Shown here: piece by piece, positions 61,828 through 64,000 of the stretch
How the letters are laid out: each line of letters starts with the position of its first letter
Position numbering within the stretch: position 1 is the stretch's first letter
Assembly: GCA_963850535.1 (NCBI GenBank)
Contig: CAWKMC010000056.1
Span: 42,814 to 106,813, forward strand
Origin: JAMXLO01 sp963850535
Lineage (GTDB): Bacteria > Pseudomonadota > Alphaproteobacteria > Acetobacterales > Acetobacteraceae
Direction of reading: 5' to 3'
DNA length: 64,000 nucleotides
Notes under the pieces: model-generated
Seen by the model: the letters and a program-made list of their open reading frames with translations, nothing else
The model's database searches: none
What the model was told of the DNA's origin: nothing
Made by a program: the position numbers and the translations under genes

Positions 61828-63894
61828 TCAGCTCTGGATCAGGCCTGAAAACGCCGCCACAACGAACAGTCCGAGCGCCCAGCCGCAAAGTGCGAGCGCG
61901 CCGAATGCGACGAGTTGCCACGGGCGCAGTCTTTCGCGTTGCGGATCGTCGAAGAAGTCGCTGAATTCCCGGCTGATCGACACCAGCGGCAGGACGTGAT
62001 GGAGGCTGGCGCCGAAGCACCACAGCAGCGATTTTTGTCGCGCTGTGCGTGGCGTCCTGGGGAAACGAACGGGTCCGGCACCACGCACGCCGGGTGCGGC
62101 GCTGAGAATGAGCGTGCGATCAGCGCAGGATCAGGCCCAGGCAATGGCTCGGAAGCCGTAGGCACCGATGCCATAGCCGGCAAACACCTGTAGCGTTGTC
62201 AGACCGATCCAGGTGCCCCAGCGTCCAATGCCACAGGAGCGATCATCATCGGGCTTCTCGACCAGGCCCACGCCCTGCAGCCAGTGGCAACCGCGCAGCA
62301 GTTCCAAACGCTCCCGGTCGCGGCCAAAGAAGCGGATGTCGGCCGCACCGTCCCGATTGCCCGCGGCTGCCAAAACGTCGGCCAGTTGCGTATATGGCTG
62401 TGTGCTGTAGACGGGATCACGGGCGAGCCAGCCGCGCCACCACCCGATGGGGCGACGGCGCATATCCTGACGCTGCTCTCCGCCGAGATGCGCATACTTG
62501 AACCCCTCCAGCGAGATGCGCGCCGGCCAGGCACGTTCGTCGTCCTGCAGGTTGCCGACCCTGGCATTGCGGAGGTCGAGACACGAGACACCTGGGTCGC
62601 AGGTATTCCAAAGTGCCCAGCTTTCCTTGTTCAAGCGCCGTCCACCTAGAACGAGGTCGGCCTTGATATCGGCCTCTTGCAGAAGAAGCACTCGAATATG
62701 CGCCCCGCGGAGATCGAGCAGGTTGCCGACGCTGATCCCCTGAAGATCAACCTCGCGACCAAAGGTTGCGTTCCGCGCAAGCAATGCCTCGCCGACCTGA
62801 AGAAGTTCCGCATTGAGGCTGGAATTTGCCGGGAAGGTCGCTTCGCTCAGGTCAAGCTGGCCCTCCACGCGAGCGGAGATCAAGTCCAGCTGGCCACCGA
62901 ATTGCGTTTTCGTCAACAGCAGTCCACCGCCTGCTACACGCAGCCTATTGGCGTCGACGCTCTGGCCGGCAGCCACGCTGGCTCCACGAAGGTTGATCTG
63001 CCCATGGACGTCGGCGTCTCTCAGGACAACCGGACCGCCGAAGGCCGCGTCAGTCATGAACAAATTGCCCGCCCCCAACTTGAGGCTCTGGGCATTGAAT
63101 GGCTGGCCCGGTGCGACGCTGGCGCCATTCATCAACAGATCGCCGTCGATCCGTGCACCCATAATGTCGACCGGACCACCAAACGTGACCTTCTGCATAT
63201 ACAGGCCGCCGTGGCCAACCGACAGCCGCTCCGCATCGAGTGGCTTTCCGTCGGCGATAACGGCTCCCTCCATATCGATCTGATCATCGATACGGGCGTC
63301 GCGCAGCACCACGGCGTCACCGATCCGGGTACCCCGCAGGAAGAGGAAGCTGCCAACGTGCATCGCATTCGCCGTGATGCCGCCTTTTACTTCGGCATCG
63401 ATCAGCATCAGCCGGCCGCTGATGGTTGCATAGTCTCCGATGAAACGTTGATCGATTGACGATCCCGTGAGGTCCAGCACGCCGTCAAGCTTCGCGTCCT
63501 CCAACTGGAGGTCTCCGGTCAACCGGCAGTTCTGGAGACCGATCTGGGACGCCTTGATGTGAGCACCCTCGAGATCAAGTGCACCCTCGATGTAGGCGCC
63601 GCGAATGATCACCGAAAGCGGCCCGCCGTCGCCGAGATCGGGCCGCGTCAACAGCGCCTGCAGTAGCGGCGCATGGACGCGCCGGCATTCGTCTTGCCAC
63701 CTTATGTCGGCGGTCTGCGCGACATCCAGCACAGCCGTGCCGCACCGCGAATTCAGATCGGCGGGCACACCTGCCTGTACCTGTTGCCAGATCCAGCCCT
63801 CGGTTGTCTTCGGATCGTTCAAGGCTGCCGGCACCGGCCGAGCGGCGGTTCCCAAAACAAGCGCGAGCAACGGCAGCAGCATTTGGATTCGCAT
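61828..63894 (-). pseudogene. Secreted pentapeptide-like beta-solenoid membrane protein with in-frame TGA
   Basis: Starts at the ATG at 63894 with a leader (MRIQMLLPLLALVLGTAARP). Residues about 110-440 are made of regular short repeats with alternating Leu/Ala/Asp turns (GALDLEGAHI, GVLDLTGSSI, GPVDIMGARIDG, GQINLRGASV), the pattern of a right-handed pentapeptide-like beta-solenoid. After a hydrophobic segment (YGIGAYGFRAIAWA) there is a TGA at 62131-62133. The same frame then continues 101 codons with KSLLWCFGASLHHVLPLVSISREF and a final membrane helix (ALALCGWALGLFVVAAFSG) to 61828. A single substitution or sequence error would rejoin them. Function unknown; start and upstream context are near the window edge. 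Confidence 0.7.
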
Positions 63895-64000
63895 CTCTCC
63901 CGTCCGGATTGTCATGCAGCAGCGCTGCGAACCGATGCTTGCGCGCCCGAGCAATGGTGTCGATGCCTGCGCCGGCCCCCACACACTTGAGCCTCGTATG

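Overview
This 64 kb window is dense, GC-rich bacterial DNA with no rRNA, tRNA or CRISPR array that I could see. The gene content suggests an alphaproteobacterium, most likely Rhodospirillales/Acetobacteraceae (inference). The clues are a lysA-TIGR02302/DUF4175 pair, a partial periplasmic Sox cluster, Tat-type leaders on SoxY and SoxF, an IorAB-type molybdenum oxidase, TAXI and family-5 binding proteins, and several luciferase-like flavin oxidoreductases.

Layout. 1-3.6 kb: PEP mutase/isocitrate lyase-family enzyme (cut by the window edge) and a SsuB/TauB-like ABC ATPase, divergent from an IclR regulator coupled to metW, then a membrane methyltransferase. 3.4-10.8 kb: a sulfur-oxidation/redox block on the minus strand (iorA, iorB, small cytochrome c, soxF, soxX, soxY, soxZ, then soxA beyond a convergent NHL gene). 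10.9-24 kb: catabolic and accessory genes (Zn alcohol dehydrogenase, MetE-like protein, CMD protein, GFA protein, amidohydrolase, AmmeMemoRadiSam pair, LLM oxidoreductase, RidA, SMP-30, esterase, two MFS exporters). 24-27.5 kb: upp, an unknown 201-aa protein, a coiled-coil membrane protein, an unlisted 46-aa membrane peptide and a TAXI receptor. 27.8-36.5 kb: peptide-binding protein, gamma-glutamyltransferase-like gene, Cdh-like phosphatase, two LLM oxidoreductases, a di-haem peroxidase-like gene and an alpha/beta hydrolase. 36.5-44.2 kb: mnmE, YyaL/DUF255, DUF1186/SEC-C, MGMT, quinone oxidoreductase, MFS. 44.2-47.7 kb: a minus-strand MBL-nitroreductase-NmrA-cupin unit beside an IS5-family transposase relic. 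47.7-64 kb: HtrA protease, mannonate-dehydratase-like gene, slipin, cupredoxin, DUF2255, aldose epimerase plus GH65, lysA-DUF4175, two acyl-CoA dehydrogenases and a pentapeptide-like membrane protein.

Two things cross the whole window. First, at least a dozen otherwise well-conserved genes are broken by what looks like one extra base each, plus two in-frame stops. The strong insertion bias points to uncorrected sequencing or assembly error rather than mass pseudogenisation, so broken genes here should be read as probably intact in the organism. Second, a GC-rich palindromic repeat (CCCTCCCC...GGGGAGGG type) occurs at three places and is translated in frame inside coding regions: in the G domain of MnmE, in the SoxF leader, and as the tail of an alcohol dehydrogenase. 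This resembles protein-coding palindromic elements. A second hairpin family (ATGGCCGGG...CCCGGCCAT) lies in two intergenic gaps.
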